Shown: piece after piece, positions 27,301-37,663 of the stretch
How the letters are laid out: every line of letters starts with the position of its first letter
Position numbering within the stretch: the first letter of the stretch is position 1
From: Bathymodiolus brooksi
Lineage: Eukaryota > Mollusca > Bivalvia > Mytilida > Modiolidae
Assembly (NCBI GenBank): GCA_963680875.1
Contig: OY804575.1
Coordinates: forward strand, 27,881,034-27,945,033
Direction: 5' to 3'
DNA length: 64,000 nt
Made by a program: the position numbers and the translations under genes
Notes under the pieces: model-generated
Seen by the model: only the letters and a program-made list of their open reading frames with translations
Databases searched by the model: none
Told to the model about the DNA's origin: nothing

Positions 27301-27613
27301 CGATGTACGTATGTAATGTTCATATGTGTTTTGACAAATCGAATGCGAACTTGATTATATATCAAAGTGTAATGACATTTACATAGGTTACTCTAAGCTA
27401 GCCCAAGGGCGAGTCCTTGTCGGAACAGGTCAGATCGGATCAGCTGTTTTTACCAGGCAAAAGCTTACATAATATCTGTATTTTATTTTACTCTTGGTAT
27501 AAATGATGTAACAATATACCTATTTCGTTCGGATGTATATTTTCATTTTCAACTTCTTCATCTTGTTCAACGGGTCCAACTGTTTGAAATCTTCGAACTG
27601 TCACAGCAGCCAT
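330..27613 (-). CDS. KLHDC10: KLHDC10 orthologue, kelch-domain protein, exons 1-7 (3' end off window)
   Basis: Seven exons read 5'->3' on the minus strand as 27613-27520, 23721-23585, 23165-23081, 22714-22560, 21292-21150, 2144-2060 and 396-330. All introns are GT-AG, and phases are compatible at every junction, giving 255 codons plus one base. Kelch hallmarks recur: YVLGGYNP (exon 2), LLYFGGTGVPFG (exon 4), VYVCGGTTGF (exon 5), LYVFGGGTA (exon 6). Vertebrate KLHDC10 has the same order, recalled from the family and not aligned by tool: RSGH..YVFGGYNP, LWRYHFAT, FGGTGIPFG, FGGTTGY, RYRHE, ILGGGT. In vertebrates it is a substrate receptor of a CUL2-elongin BC ubiquitin ligase that reads C-terminal degrons; it and fly Slim also regulate ASK1 through PP5. 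The C-terminal kelch repeats and BC/Cul2-box region lie left of position 330. Other kelch proteins such as KLHDC2/3 fit less well because the whole motif order matches KLHDC10. Confidence 0.88.
397..2059. repeat. Intron 6 of KLHDC10 with degraded interspersed repeats
   Basis: There is no coding signal. Loose repeats of one motif (GGCCATCTTRGATTT, then CAAACTTT and GAGGACCATCCAA) recur near 920-1030, 1150-1190, 1310-1390 and 1880-1950. A related piece sits in intron 1 near 23900-23960. They look like old, diverged copies of one repeat family. Confidence 0.4.
2060..2144 (-). CDS. KLHDC10: KLHDC10 exon 6, kelch repeat
   Basis: The acceptor TTTTAG and donor GTAAGT bound 85 nt. With the two bases carried from exon 5, the exon codes residues 205-233: RYRHEMVSDGFKLYVFGGGT and AHAAFPLDK. 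The RYRHE and GGGT signatures continue the KLHDC10 order directly after exon 5, showing that the satellite block between them is intronic. Confidence 0.92.
2436..3019. mobile_element. hAT-like non-autonomous element inside the satellite
   Basis: The ends are CAGGGGCGTAGCTTA and its near-perfect inverse TAAGCTACGCCCTTG (one mismatch). A 5-bp duplication CACTG flanks the element (2431-2435 and 3020-3024). Removing the element and one CACTG restores an intact satellite junction, so insertion followed array formation. The interior has a long poly-C run (about 2547-2562) and no usable reading frame. CAGGGGCG ends are typical of hAT-superfamily MITEs. The 5-bp duplication rather than 8 bp suggests a hAT5-type subgroup, which is an inference. 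Confidence 0.8.
10790..12200. repeat. Higher-order repeat of about 0.77-0.86 kb in the satellite
   Basis: Rare variants repeat at fixed distance: ACACTGATGAC at about 10811 and 11585, and AACAATACTCTG at about 10981 and 11755, each 774 bp apart. CTGAGACACTG (about 11203, 12064) and AAAACCAATC (about 11316, 12177) then recur at 861 bp, which is one unit longer. A multi-unit block was duplicated, with gain of one unit in one copy. Confidence 0.8.
15780..19480. repeat. Tandem 1897-bp higher-order repeat in the satellite
   Basis: The rare variant CTCTAATGACACGTCC occurs at about 16370 and 18267. The surrounding order of long and short units and of TTCCTTGTC/CACGTCC variants matches at 1897-bp offset over more than 1 kb. 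A shorter five-unit (436 bp) duplication follows at about 19526/19962. Unequal exchange or slippage of multi-unit blocks explains this. Confidence 0.8.
20842..21149. other. Right flank of intron 5, no features seen
   Basis: Unique AT-rich intron sequence between the satellite end and the exon 5 donor. I see no repeat, RNA gene or coding signal. Confidence 0.5.
21150..21292 (-). CDS. KLHDC10: KLHDC10 exon 5, kelch repeat
   Basis: The acceptor TTTCAG and donor GTAAGA bound 143 nt coding residues 158-204 plus two bases. It reads VYVCGGTTGFVYNMDLHRLD and then GVWEHLPV, equal to the FGGTTGYIYSTDLHKLD blade of vertebrate KLHDC10. Its donor opens the 19 kb satellite-filled intron 5. Confidence 0.93.
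21701..22438. mobile_element. TIR element with internal 172-bp duplication (intron 4)
   Basis: The ends read TATGTCTCCCT and GGGGAGACATA in inverted orientation. Two similar halves inside are offset by 172 bp (about 22085-22212 and 22257-22384). Each carries ACTCCCACAAAATT, TGGTGTCCTTACTACCTACC and AAGTTTCATGAAATTCTG, then GTAGTTTCAGAGGAGTTG. This ACCAAGTTTCATGAAA..GAGGAGTTG core and the GTGTGACGGAC tail are widespread in bivalve and gastropod non-coding DNA. It is non-autonomous, and the superfamily is unresolved. Confidence 0.6.
22560..22714 (-). CDS. KLHDC10: KLHDC10 exon 4, kelch repeat
   Basis: The acceptor TTTCAG and donor GTAAGT bound 155 nt coding residues 106-157. The exon includes LLYFGGTGVPFG, then ND, TCNLDTLKW and a closing KKYGH. 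The FGGTG-PFG core, the ND and the aromatic residue before the next blade are conserved in the family. Confidence 0.93.
23081..23165 (-). CDS. KLHDC10: KLHDC10 exon 3, kelch repeat
   Basis: The acceptor is TTATTTCAG and the donor GTTTGTTTAC. The 85 nt code residues 78-105, including LWKFNFATHNWTC and SMPTELASHA, which match the LWRYHFAT and MPRELAS segment of vertebrate KLHDC10. The exon ends in phase 1. Confidence 0.9.
23585..23721 (-). CDS. KLHDC10: KLHDC10 exon 2, kelch repeat
   Basis: The acceptor TTTACAG and donor GTAAAT bound a 137-nt exon coding residues 32-77. It contains PRSGHRAVADDSDMYVLGGY followed by NPRF and ends YYPLFKE. The RSGH and GGYN signatures are those of the first kelch blade in KLHDC10. 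The exon ends in phase 0. Confidence 0.9.
23722..25590. other. KLHDC10 intron 1, left part
   Basis: AT-rich intron. It holds a repeat piece near 23900-23960 and a SINE fragment at 24083-24121. Otherwise I see nothing supportable. Intron 1 continues to 27519 and also contains the SINE and Mutator-like element listed separately. Confidence 0.5.
24083..24121 (-). mobile_element. 3' fragment of tRNA-derived SINE
   Basis: TTTAATGCCACTTTCAACAA, then TATTTCAGTTATATTGTGG, matches the 3' part of the SINE at 25591-25804 (TTTAACGCCACTTGCCACAA and onward). Only the tail region is recognisable. Confidence 0.6.
25591..25804 (-). mobile_element. tRNA-derived SINE, near full length
   Basis: On the minus strand it starts GCGTGATCGTATGG and contains the B-box-like GAGTTCGACTC (25737-25727), the RNA polymerase III element of tRNA-derived SINEs. 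The body includes GTCAGTGACTTG..GGTCAGTGG and ends TTGTGGCAAGTGGCGTTAAA with an A-rich tail (beyond 25591). A second copy at 59273 shares the GCGTGATCGT head, B box and tail. The A box is degenerate. Confidence 0.75.
25849..26961. mobile_element. Mutator-like non-autonomous element 1, long TIRs, 9-bp TSD
   Basis: The ends are TAGTCCGAGATTCCTCTGCC and the inverse of CGGCAGAGGAGTCTTGGACTA. The inverted similarity runs about 290 bp inward on each side (about 25849-26144 and 26676-26961). A perfect 9-bp duplication ACACTGCCC flanks it (25840-25848, 26962-26970). Long TIRs plus a 9-bp duplication are the signature of Mutator-like elements. There is no transposase; the internal cargo is a RecQ-like helicase fragment. 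It sits in KLHDC10 intron 1. Copy 2 is at 54189-55308. Confidence 0.8.
26275..26444 (+). pseudogene. Captured RecQ-like helicase fragment in Mutator-like element 1
   Basis: An ATG opens MEDDTFKRILQDKQSIYRSK. After a frame change the sequence gives IIQNVLERKDSMA. A damaged Walker A segment follows: one G is missing in CCAACGGC and AAG became TAG. The fragment ends CCTTTTTTGGACAAG-type sequence directly before GTACTA, like an exon at a 5' splice site. Copy 2 preserves the Walker A as LPTGFGKSMCYV, typical of the multicopy RecQ-like helicases of molluscs and cnidarians. This copy cannot code. Confidence 0.65.
26971..27519. other. KLHDC10 intron 1, right part, no features seen
   Basis: AT-rich intron sequence between the Mutator-like element and exon 1. 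I see no repeat or gene signal. Confidence 0.5.
27520..27613 (-). CDS. KLHDC10: KLHDC10 exon 1 (start codon)
   Basis: The ATG is at 27613-27611 on the minus strand, and the exon encodes residues 1-31 plus one base. The peptide starts MAAVTVRRFQTVGPVEQDEE and is rich in acidic residues. It ends at a GTATATTG donor (27519-27512). This start is chosen because it is the first ATG of an open stretch that joins in frame to the kelch exon 2. No kelch motif lies in this exon, so its assignment rests on the donor site and frame. Transcript data would settle it. Confidence 0.75.
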
Positions 27614-28086
27614 CGTTCCCCTTTTTTGCTTGTTTACCTTTTAAGTTACAAGCGTTTTATTGACTAATAAGCGCTTACACGACGAAGATCCAGAATTATT
27701 GAATACTTTTGATTGGATGCAATAATAAAACTATTATCCAATTAAATTTGATTATAGGGTTTTCAAATTTCAAGCCAGTCTAATGTTTTCACAATAGTTT
27801 ATTGTTTCCTGATTATTTGCAATAAAAATTTCTAGACCCACATCTGATTTAGCGTGCACGACGCATTTCAGGTATATCTTCCATCAAGCCGTTTATTTCA
27901 CGCAAAGGTCGTAATTTAAAGTCGTACGTACAGTGATCGTTTCAAAGAAAATTGCAATTTGCGTCAAGCAATGCTTCGAAAGTCGAGGCTGGGACTAAGA
28001 GGTCTGAAATCGGCAATTTATATTTGGCAGAAAAGAAACATGTATTTTTTACCCAAAATTATGGTAGCATTCCTGACGTTCCCGAG
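27614..28086. other. KLHDC10 5' flank, intergenic
   Basis: It contains the 5' UTR and presumably the promoter of KLHDC10, with CCAAT boxes. No other gene, repeat or RNA is evident before the LINE relic begins. Confidence 0.45.
27712..27716 (-). promoter_or_regulatory. CCAAT box upstream of KLHDC10
   Basis: ATTGG on the plus strand reads CCAAT on the gene strand, about 100 bp before the start codon. No TATA box is obvious between it and the ATG. The position fits a TATA-less housekeeping promoter, but a single pentamer is weak evidence. Confidence 0.25.
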
Positions 28087-29492
28087 TAGTTCTTGGTGGT
28101 GAGGTTTCTAGTCAAATGCCTGTTGTCAGTGGTCAGTTCCGCAGGGGTCGGTCCTTGGGCCGCTGCTCTTCCTTGTGTTCATTAATGACTTACCAGCATC
28201 AGTCTCATCTAAAACACGCTTATTTGCAGATGATTGTATCTTATATCGAACAATAGAAAACCACCAAGACTGTGTCACTCTGCAAATGGACTTAAATAAA
28301 CTAGCACTCTGGTGATCAACATGGGGTATGCAGTATCATCCGCAAAAATGTAATTCTTTAAGTATAGCAAGATCACACCAACCTCATGCATTCAATTATA
28401 CACTCAAAGGTCACGTACTCGAGTCAGTAAATACTGCAAAATATTTAGGTATCACTTTGTCAAGCAATATGTCATGGGAAACACACATCAATAACATTAC
28501 TGCAAAAGCTAATAAGATCTTCAGTAAGCTTTTTGCGTAGAAACTTGCAGATCAAACAGGAAGAGACCAAAAGTCTGGCATATAAATCCATGGTAAGATC
28601 AAACCTGGAGTACTGTTCTTCAATTTGGGCACCTCATACTAAACAACACATTGACAAAATAGAAAGTGTACAAAGAAGATCAGCCCGATATGTAACAAAA
28701 AGGTATCACAACACAAGCAGTGTTACATCTATGCTTAACCACCTAAATTGGAACACACTTGAAAATAGAAGAAACATCAATAGAGTGTCTATGTTGTATA
28801 AGATCACACACAACTTAGTAGCAATAGATCCTAACCTCTACCTTGTCAAACAACCCATCATGCACACCAGGAATTCTAACATTTTACAGTACCAACTTTT
28901 CAACACTAGAACAAATTGTTTCAAGTACAGTTATTTCCCACACACAGTTGTCTTAGGGACCGACCATTTAACTTGAAGGGGGGTATGGTTTTTTTGTTTC
29001 GTTCAGAAATTTTTTTTCGGACAACACAAGAGTTAGAATATATATTTTTTTAGTCGCGCGGAGCGCGAATTTTTTTTCCAGATTTGAACATTAGGTTATA
29101 TGACAAAAACTCTGAATCAGATTTTTTTTTTCCCCTCCACCAAAATCAGAATATTTTTTTCAGCAACATTGGGAATCAGAATATTTTTTTAGAAAAAAAA
29201 CATAACCCCCCCCCCCCTTTCAAGTTAAATGGTCGTTCCCTTATGGAATTCTTTGTCACATGCAACACTCATGGCATCCACTTTGGACCAATTTAAATCA
29301 TTGGCCCAAAGCCATTACTACTAAACAACAAACTTCAGTCTGTAAATAAATTTTGTAAATAATTTTATCTTGTCACTGTTTATATGATCTGCACTCTTTT
29401 TATAATTTTTTTGTCTGTTCGCACTGCGCTGCGCCCGACAAGTAATCATCACCACTGATGGATTGTCGTAAAATGTAGATGTAGATGTTCCT
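28087..29492 (+). mobile_element. 5'-truncated non-LTR retrotransposon (Jockey/CR1-like RT)
   Basis: Reverse transcriptase motifs in order are [20 protein letters not shown] (about 28135), LFADD catalytic box (about 28222-28236), KYLGITLSSNMSWETHI (about 28440) and the C-terminal LEYCSSIWAPH, VQRRSARYV block (28533-28976). Lesions include a frameshift before VPQGS, a TGA at about 28314 after LALW, and a one-base shift near 28540. The 3' end is a GTAGATGTAGATGT microsatellite (about 29475-29492), typical of such LINEs. A 285-bp MITE interrupts it at 28956. It is dead and 5' truncated; clade assignment is tentative. Confidence 0.85.
28956..29240. mobile_element. Harbinger-like MITE inserted in the LINE
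   Basis: The ends GGGACCGACCATTTAACTTG and the inverse of AAGTTAAATGGTCGTTCCC differ by one base. The element is flanked by TTA on both sides (28953-28955, 29241-29243), the target duplication favoured by PIF/Harbinger elements. Removing it with one TTA rejoins the LINE frame into VVLWNSLSHATL. The body is poly-T and poly-C rich and non-coding. Confidence 0.75.
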
Positions 29493-31245
29493 TTACAGCG
29501 ACTCATAGGAGTGGACTGCGGACATTGAGGGAGGCAAGTTTTAAGAATAGACGGGACTGTGGGGGACAAGTTTTAAGACTGGACAAGACAATGGATGGGT
29601 GGGGGAGGGGTTAATTTATCAAAAATGTCCACACAAAAAACGAAAAAAAAAACGCATTTGGTTTCAAAGTATACCACTCATATCCAGAAATTGATGGTAC
29701 TTTCATCATATTTAAATTAGATTTTGATCACGTGACTGCAGTTCCAAGCTTGATGGATCTTTATTAGATTTGTCAAAAAATAGCCTACAGTACGGAAATT
29801 CAATGTGTTCGTCAATGATTCGAAAATTAAAAGTTATTGTTTATTTCCACAAAGTTTTTCTTCTGTCAAAGTTCAAATATTTTTGTTTTGTAACGATTTT
29901 AGACATGTCTTTGATATCGCGATCATGCAAAAATGATCATATTATATTTAATGTGGGAACCCCGAGTTTAGAAGCTAGAAATATAAGGTTAGTCAATATA
30001 ATTACATATATTATTGAGGAATCTAAATTAATTTCAGAAAATATGTCGCCAAATGTCATTCATTGTTAAATTTTGTGTCACGCCACCAGTTTCATATATT
30101 TCAGACATTTTTACATAGACTCTTAAGGCCAAAAAAGGGTTCGTCGCCTCGGATTTTCATTTAGTCCAGGAACCTCGAATATTTAATTGTTTTCATTAAT
30201 TTTTATTTCATTTAATTCAGCTTGATTCAATGTATCATTTTCAAGTTCAGAAAATGACACACATGCAATTATGAATGATATCGTCTATATAGATCATCTG
30301 AAAATTGCAGACGTTCCGGCGTCGCCATCTTAGATATGCAAATGAGCAAAGTACCCATCATTTCTGGCTATGTATACCCCTTGGTTATCGAACAATATTT
30401 TTTTGTTTCCATACTAACAATTCAGATTTTTCGTTATTTTCCCCCCGAATACACAGCTTGCCACACCACCTCACACTTTCATAGTGGAAGGGCAATTGCC
30501 TAGATGCCCCAGGCGCATGCACCCTTGTTTAAACAAAATGGGACAGAAATGAGAAGATACCGAGATTTTTCAGAAACAGGATTAATCCCATGGATATTGT
30601 CTCTCCTATGTTGAAGTGCTATGTTCAGAGCTATTGTATGGCGCTGAAAATATGTTAGAGGTTGTGCAAGAGGCTGGGCTACACCTAGTACAGTTTTTTG
30701 AAAGCTGGAAAGTCTACCCATTACAGTGGCACGTTTGTATCAAAGACATACAATTATTTGTCTCTGTCTGTATATAAATTTACAAAGAAAGTAATCCCTT
30801 TCTCCACAGTGAAACAGTATATCCAAGCATAGACTAAGGTTATCTAGATTATGCATGATGAAGGTTGCCCTTAATTATAACGAATCACATTAATTAAGAT
30901 CATGTAACGAAATACAATACCGATTAAACACGCATAATAACTTCAAAACGACAATGGTATCCAGCCCAGATATAGCGTTTTTATCGTCGTGATAGAAGAA
31001 AAGAGTAGTGCTCAACTGCAGGCTAGGGGTCGTTCAGTGCATAAATACTCATGTTAGGGTACAAGTTATGTTCATTATTGAAGACACTGACTGAAATGTA
31101 GAATAGCAATAAAAGCGCCCTTCCTTTACATTAAAAAATGTCTTAGAAAAGTGTAGAGTTGGAGAATTTCTCATGTTCACTTACTATATGACTAAATTAT
31201 ACGATTTTGTACGAGTGTATCGATGTGTAATCTCGGTTAAATTAT
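29493..31245. other. Intergenic, no supportable feature
   Basis: A few short open frames (for example minus strand 30721-30500) show no recognisable domain. No tandem repeats or TIR elements were noticed. Confidence 0.4.
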
Positions 31246-32612
31246 TATCAAACTGAACAAAGTCTTAGTAATCCATGTAATTTTTTTTAGTAAAAGGCCG
31301 AGTTTACTACTAAAACTGATGCAACTAGTAGGCCAACTTAGAAATTTAATTAATGCATTTAATATTTTATAACTATTTAAGTTCAATATTTAATTGCAAC
31401 AAATTGATGACTAATTTATTCAGGTCTTCCACGACGACCATTAACTACTTGAGATGTTGATGTTGAAACAATTTTCGTGATAGTGTTTGATCTTTTTAAC
31501 AGGAAGCGAATCTGTGCAGGTTTTTCTCATTGTTTGTTTAGATCTTATTGTCGTTGGAAACCCAATTATGAAGAAGAGGAGGGTTGGGATAGCATTACAA
31601 ATACATGCAGTAAATTTATTTATTTTATTCAAATATGAACCCAAACATTTAAGAACATTTAATTGCTGTGATATCGTCCTACATAGGTACCATCAACATT
31701 TAATTGCTGTGATATCGTCCTACATAGGTACCATCAACATTTAATTGCTGTGATATCGTCCTACATAGGTACCATCAACATTTAATTGCTGTGATATCGT
31801 CCTACATAGGTACCATAACATTTAATTCCTGTGATATCGTCCTACATAGGTACCATCAACATTTAATTGGTATTCGATATTCGAGAAGCTTAACAGTGTT
31901 AGATTAGCAAACAGTGGCTTCACATGTTAGATTAGCATTCTGAATTTGGACAAGGGGATTTTTTTTCATAAGTTTCCTTAACAACATCAAAAACCTGCAT
32001 CTCATTCTACCCATTCGATCTCAGGGCATTGTTGACTATCCACGTGTGTTACTGCATGGATATTAATATACATGGATAGTCAAGAATGTCCTGTGTTGCG
32101 ATGAGCTGTTTTGAATCAGTTTCTAAATTTTAAATCGGAGGTATTATCTGCATAATTATACAGAAAACTCTAAGTTACAAGTAAGAATATGTCGTTTATA
32201 GGGGTCCCCAGATATTCGTGTATATATCTAACTGTCTTGCATTCCTAGGGAGAATAACGGACTGAATTGAAACTCTGGATGCTGACAATTTGTCAAGCAG
32301 CATATGTCATGATGGTAAGCAATCAAACGCCTTAGAAAGACACATAAGTGGGACAGCTATGTATTGATTTTTGTCAAGGGGTATAAGCAAGTCTTCTAGC
32401 ACACAGAATAAGTCAGGTTGTTTCATAAATCTTTCCATAGCATTCAGGCTTTTTTTGTGAATGGAAGTATGCTAGATCTCTATAAGCCTGTATACTTTGA
32501 TGGTTACTCTTAGAATAGTACTTTGTGCGTTTTAGGTTTTCCAATAATAAATTGATCACTTATTTATCAATTGAATCAAATGAGAGTGATGACTCTGTCA
32601 TACTATGAGATG
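31246..32612 (-). mobile_element. Repeat R, copy R1 (LINE-related, degraded)
   Basis: From TATCAAACTGAACAAAGTCT the sequence matches R2 (from 52374) over about 1.35 kb with scattered substitutions and indels. It carries relics of a minus-strand RT, including a YADN in place of YADD at about 32143-32152. It differs from R2 by a fivefold 41-bp repeat and, at its right end, by the 25-bp satellite. A short right-hand remnant reappears at about 44722-44803. Confidence 0.75.
31654..31856. repeat. 41-bp minisatellite, five units, inside R1
   Basis: The unit is AACATTTAATTGCTGTGATA, then TCGTCCTACATAGGTACCATC. Starts are 31654, 31695, 31736, 31777 and about 31817. The fifth unit has CCTGTG for GCTGTG, and the fourth ends one base short. 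R2 has exactly one unit at 52789-52829. Confidence 0.93.
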
Positions 32613-35600
32613 AGAGGTAATGTGTTACTTATTATTTAGAGATAATCTGTTACTTATTATTTAGAGGTTATGTGTTACTTATTATTTAGATGCAATGTGT
32701 TATTTATTATTTAGATATAATTAGTTACTTTATTATTTAGAGATAATCTGTTACTGATTATTTAGAGGTAATCTGTTACTTATTATTTAGAGGTAATGTG
32801 TTACTTATCATTTAGAGATAATCTGTTACTTATTATTTAGAGATAATCTGTTATTTATTATTTAGAGGTAATCTGTTACTTATTATTTAGAGGTAATGTG
32901 TTACTTATTATTTAGATGTAATGTGTTATTTATTATTTAGATATAATTAGTTACTTTATTATTTAGAGATAATCTGTTACTGATTATTTAGAGGTAATCT
33001 GTTACTTATTATTTAGAGGTTATGTGTTACTTATTATTTAGAGGTAATGTGTTACTTATTATTTAGAGGTAATGTGTTACTTATTATTTAGATGTAATGT
33101 GTTATTTATTATTTAGATATAATTAGTTACTTTATTATTTAGAGATAATCTGTTACTGATTATTTAGAGGTAATCTGTTACTTATTATTTAGAGGTAATG
33201 TGTTACTTATCATTTAGAGATAATCTGTTACTTATTATTTAGAGGTTATGTGTTACTTATTATTTAGATGTAATGTGTTATTTATTATTTAGATATAATT
33301 AGTTACTTTATTATTTAGAGATAATCTGTTACTGATTATTTAGAGGTAATCTGTTACTTATTATTTAGAGGTAATGTGTTACTTATCATTTAGAGATAAT
33401 CTGTTACTTATTATTTAGAGGTTATGTGTTACTTATTATTTAGAGGTAATGTGTTACTTATTATTTAGAGGTAATGTGTTACTTATTATTTAGATGTAAT
33501 GTGTTATTTATTATTTAGATATAATTAGTTACTTTATTATTTAGAGATAATCTGTTACTGATTATTTAGAGGTAATCTGTTACTTATTATTTAGAGGTAA
33601 TGTGTTACTTATCATTTAGAGATAATCTGTTACTTATTATTTAGAGGTTATGTGTTACTTATTATTTAGATGTAATGTGTTATTTATTATTTAGATATAA
33701 TTAGTTACTTTATTATTTAGAGATAATCTGTTACTGATTATTTAGAGGTAATCTGTTACTTATTATTTAGAGGTAATGTGTTATTTATTATTTAGATATA
33801 ATTAGTTACTTTATTATTTAGAGATAATCTGTTACTGATTATTTAGAGGTAATCTGTTACTTATTATTTAGAGGTAATGTGTTATTTATTATTTAGAGGT
33901 AATGTGTTACTTATTATTTAGGGGTAGTGTGTTACTTATTATTTAGATGTAATGTGTTATTTATTATTTAGATATAATTAGTTACTTTATTATGTAGAGA
34001 TAATCTGTTACTGATTATTTAGAGGTAATCTGTTACTTATTATTTAGATGTAATGTGTTATTTATTATTTAGATATAATCAGTTACTTTATTATTTAGAG
34101 ATAATCTGTTACTGATTATTTAGAGGTAATCTGTTACTTATTATTTAGAGGTAATGTGTTATTTATTATTTAGAGGTAATGTGTTACTTATTATTTAGGG
34201 GTAGTGTGTTACTTATTATCTAGAGGTAATGTGTTACTTATTATTTAGATGTAATGTGTTACTTATTATTTAGAGGTAATGTGTTATTTATTATTTAGAG
34301 GTAATGTGTTACTTATTATTTAGGGGTAGTGTGTTACTTATTATTTAGGGGTAGTGTGTTACTTATTATCTAGAGGTAATGTGTTACTTATTATTTAGGG
34401 GTAGTGTGTTATTTATTATTTAGCGGTAGTGTGTTACTTATTATCTAGAGGTAATGTGTTACTTATTATTTAGGGGTAGTGTGTTATTTATTATTTAGCG
34501 GTAATGTGTTACTTATTATTTAGAGATAATGTGTTACTTATTATTTAGAGGTAATGTGTTACTTATTATTTAGAGGTAATGTGTTACTTATTATTTAGAG
34601 GTAATCTGTTACTTATTATTTAGAGGTAATGTGTTATTTATTATTTAGAGGTAATGTGTTACTTATTATTTAGGGGTAGTGTGTTACTTATTATCTAGAG
34701 GTAATGTGTTACTTATTATTTAGATGTAATGTGTTACTTATTATTTAGAGGTAATGTGTTATTTATTATTTAGAGGTAATGTGTTACTTATTATTTAGGG
34801 GTAGTGTGTTACTTATTATTTAGGGGTAGTGTGTTACTTATTATCTAGAGGTAATGTGTTACTTATTATTTAGGGGTAGTGTGTTATTTATTATTTAGCG
34901 GTAGTGTGTTACTTATTATCTAGAGGTAATGTGTTACTTATTATTTAGGGGTAGTGTGTTATTTATTATTTAGCGGTAATGTGTTACTTATTATTTAGAG
35001 ATAATGTGTTACTTATTATTTAGAGGTAATGTGTTACTTATTATTTAGAGGTAATGTGTTACTTATTATTTAGATGTAATGTGTTACTTATTATTTAGAG
35101 GTAATGTGTTACTTATTATTTAGAGGTAATGTGTTATTTATTATTTAGAGGTAATTTGTTACTTTATTATTTAGAGGTAATGTGTTATTTATTATTTAGA
35201 GATAATTTGTTACTTTATTATTTAGAGATAATCTGTTACTTATTATTTAGAGGTAATGTGTTATTTATTATTTAGAGGTAATGTGTTACTTATTATTTAG
35301 GGGTAGTGTGTTGCTTATTATCTAGAGGTAATGTGTTACTTATTATTTAGAGGTAATGTGTTACTTATTATTTAGATGTAATGTGTTATTTATTATTTAG
35401 AGATAATCTGTTACTTATTATTTAGAGGTAATCTGTTACTTATTATTTAGAGATAATGTGTTACTTATTATTTAGAGGTAATGTGTTACTTATTATTTAG
35501 AGGTAATGTGTTACTTATTATTTAGAGGTAATCTGTTACTTATTATTTAGAGATAATGTGTTACTTATTATTTAGAGATAATTTGTTACTTTATTATTTA

Positions 35601-37387
35601 GAGATAATCTGTTACTTATTATTTAGAGGTAATGTGTTATTTATTATTTAGAGGTAATGTGTTACTTATTATTTAGGGGTAGTGTGTTGCTTATTATCTA
35701 GAGGTAATGTGTTACTTATTATTTAGAGGTAATGTGTTACTTATTATTTAGATGTAATGTGTTATTTATTATTTAGAGATAATCTGTTACTTATTATTTA
35801 GAGGTAATCTGTTACTTATTATTTAGAGATAATGTGTTACTTATTATTTAGAGGTAATGTGTTACTTATTATTTAGAGGTAATGTGTTACTTATTATTTA
35901 GAGGTAATCTGTTACTTATTATTTAGAGATAATGTGTTACTTATTATTTAGAGGTAATGTGTTGCTTATTATTTAGATGTAATGTGTTATTTATTATTTA
36001 GAGGTAATCTGTTACTTATTATTTAGAGGTAATCTGTTACCTATTATTTAGATGTAATGTGTTACTTATTATTTAGAGGTAATGTGTTACTTATTATTTA
36101 GATGTAATGTGTTATTTATTATTTAGAGATAATCTGTTACTTATTATTTAGAGGTAATCTGTTACTTATTATTTAGAGGTAATCTGTTACCTATTATTTA
36201 GATGTAATCTGTTGCTTATTATTTAGAGGTAATCTGTTACCTATTATTTAGATGTAATGTGTTATTTATTATTTAGAGATAATCTGTTATTTATTATTTA
36301 GAGATAATCTGTTACTTATTATTTAGAGGTAATCTGTTACTTATTATTTAGAGATACTATGTTACTTATTATTTAGAGGTAATCTGTTACTTATTATTTA
36401 GAGATAATCTGTTACTTATTATTTAGAGGTAATGTGTTACTTATTATTTAGAGGTAATGTGTTATTTATTATTTAGAGGTAATTTGTTACTTTATTATTT
36501 AGAGGTAATGTGTTATTTATTATTTAGAGATAATTTGTTACTTTATTATTTAGAGATAATCTGTTACTTATTATTTAGAGGTAATGTGTTATTTATTATT
36601 TAGAGGTAATGTGTTACTTATTATTTAGGGGTAGTGTGTTACTTATTATCTAGAGGTAATGTGTTACTTATTATTTAGATGTAATGTGTTACTTATTATT
36701 TAGAGGTAATGTGTTACTTATTATTTAGATGTAATGTGTTATTTATTATTTAGAGATAATTTGTTACTTATTATTTAGAGGTAATCTGTTACTTATTATT
36801 TAGAGATAATGTGTTACTTATTATTTAGAGGTAATGTGTTACTTATTATTTAGAGGTAATGTGTTACTTATTATTTAGAGGTAATCTGTTACTTATTATT
36901 TAGAGATAATGTGTTACTTATTATTTAGAGGTAATGTGTTACTTATTATTTAGATGTAATGTGTTATTTATTATTTAGAGATAATCTGTTACTATTATTT
37001 AGAGGTAATCTGTTACTTATTATTTAGAGGTAATCTGTTACCTATTATTTAGATGTAATCTGTTACTTATTATTTAGAGGTAATCTGTTACCTATTATTT
37101 AGATGTAATGTGTTATTTATTATTTAGAGATAATCTGTTATTTATTATTTAGAGATAATCTGTTACTTATTATTTAGAGGTAATCTGTTACTTATTATTT
37201 AGAGATACTATGTTACTTATTATTTAGAGGTAATCTGTTACTTATTATTTAGATGTAATGTGTTACTTATTATTTAGAGGTAATCTGTTACTTATTATTT
37301 AGATGTAATGTGTTACTTATTATTTAGAGTTTATGTGTTACTTATTATCTGGAGATAATCTGTTACTTATTATTTAGAGGTAATGTG

Positions 37388-37663
37388 CAGGGGCGGATCC
37401 AGGATTTCAAGTTAGGAGGGGCGCACTTAAAAAAATCGCACCGAGCGGAGGGAGGTGCGAAAAATTTTGTGGTATTTCGTGTGAAAAATCACGATTTTAC
37501 GACAAAAAAAATCGTATTTTTTCCAATTGCGGAGGGAGGCGCGAAAATTTTTGGGGTATTTCGTGTGAAAAATCTCGATTTTACGCCAAAAAATCATATT
37601 TTTTCCAATTTTAGGGGGGGGGGGGACGCCCCGGGTGCGCCCCCCCCCCTGGATCCGCCCCTG
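37388..37663. mobile_element. hAT-like MITE in 25-bp satellite, copy 1
   Basis: The ends CAGGGGCGGATCCAGG and CCTGGATCCGCCCCTG are inverted. The 5-bp ATGTG on each side is a target duplication; removing one copy restores a normal satellite unit. The interior has two related halves (GGAGGTGCGAAAA.. and GGAGGCGCGAAAA..), a poly-G and a poly-C tract. It is non-coding. The same CAGGGGCG ends occur on the element at 2436. Confidence 0.85.

Noticed and set aside
30500..30721. 73-codon minus-strand open frame
   Set aside because: No recognisable motif, no neighbouring exon-like signals, and length within chance expectation.
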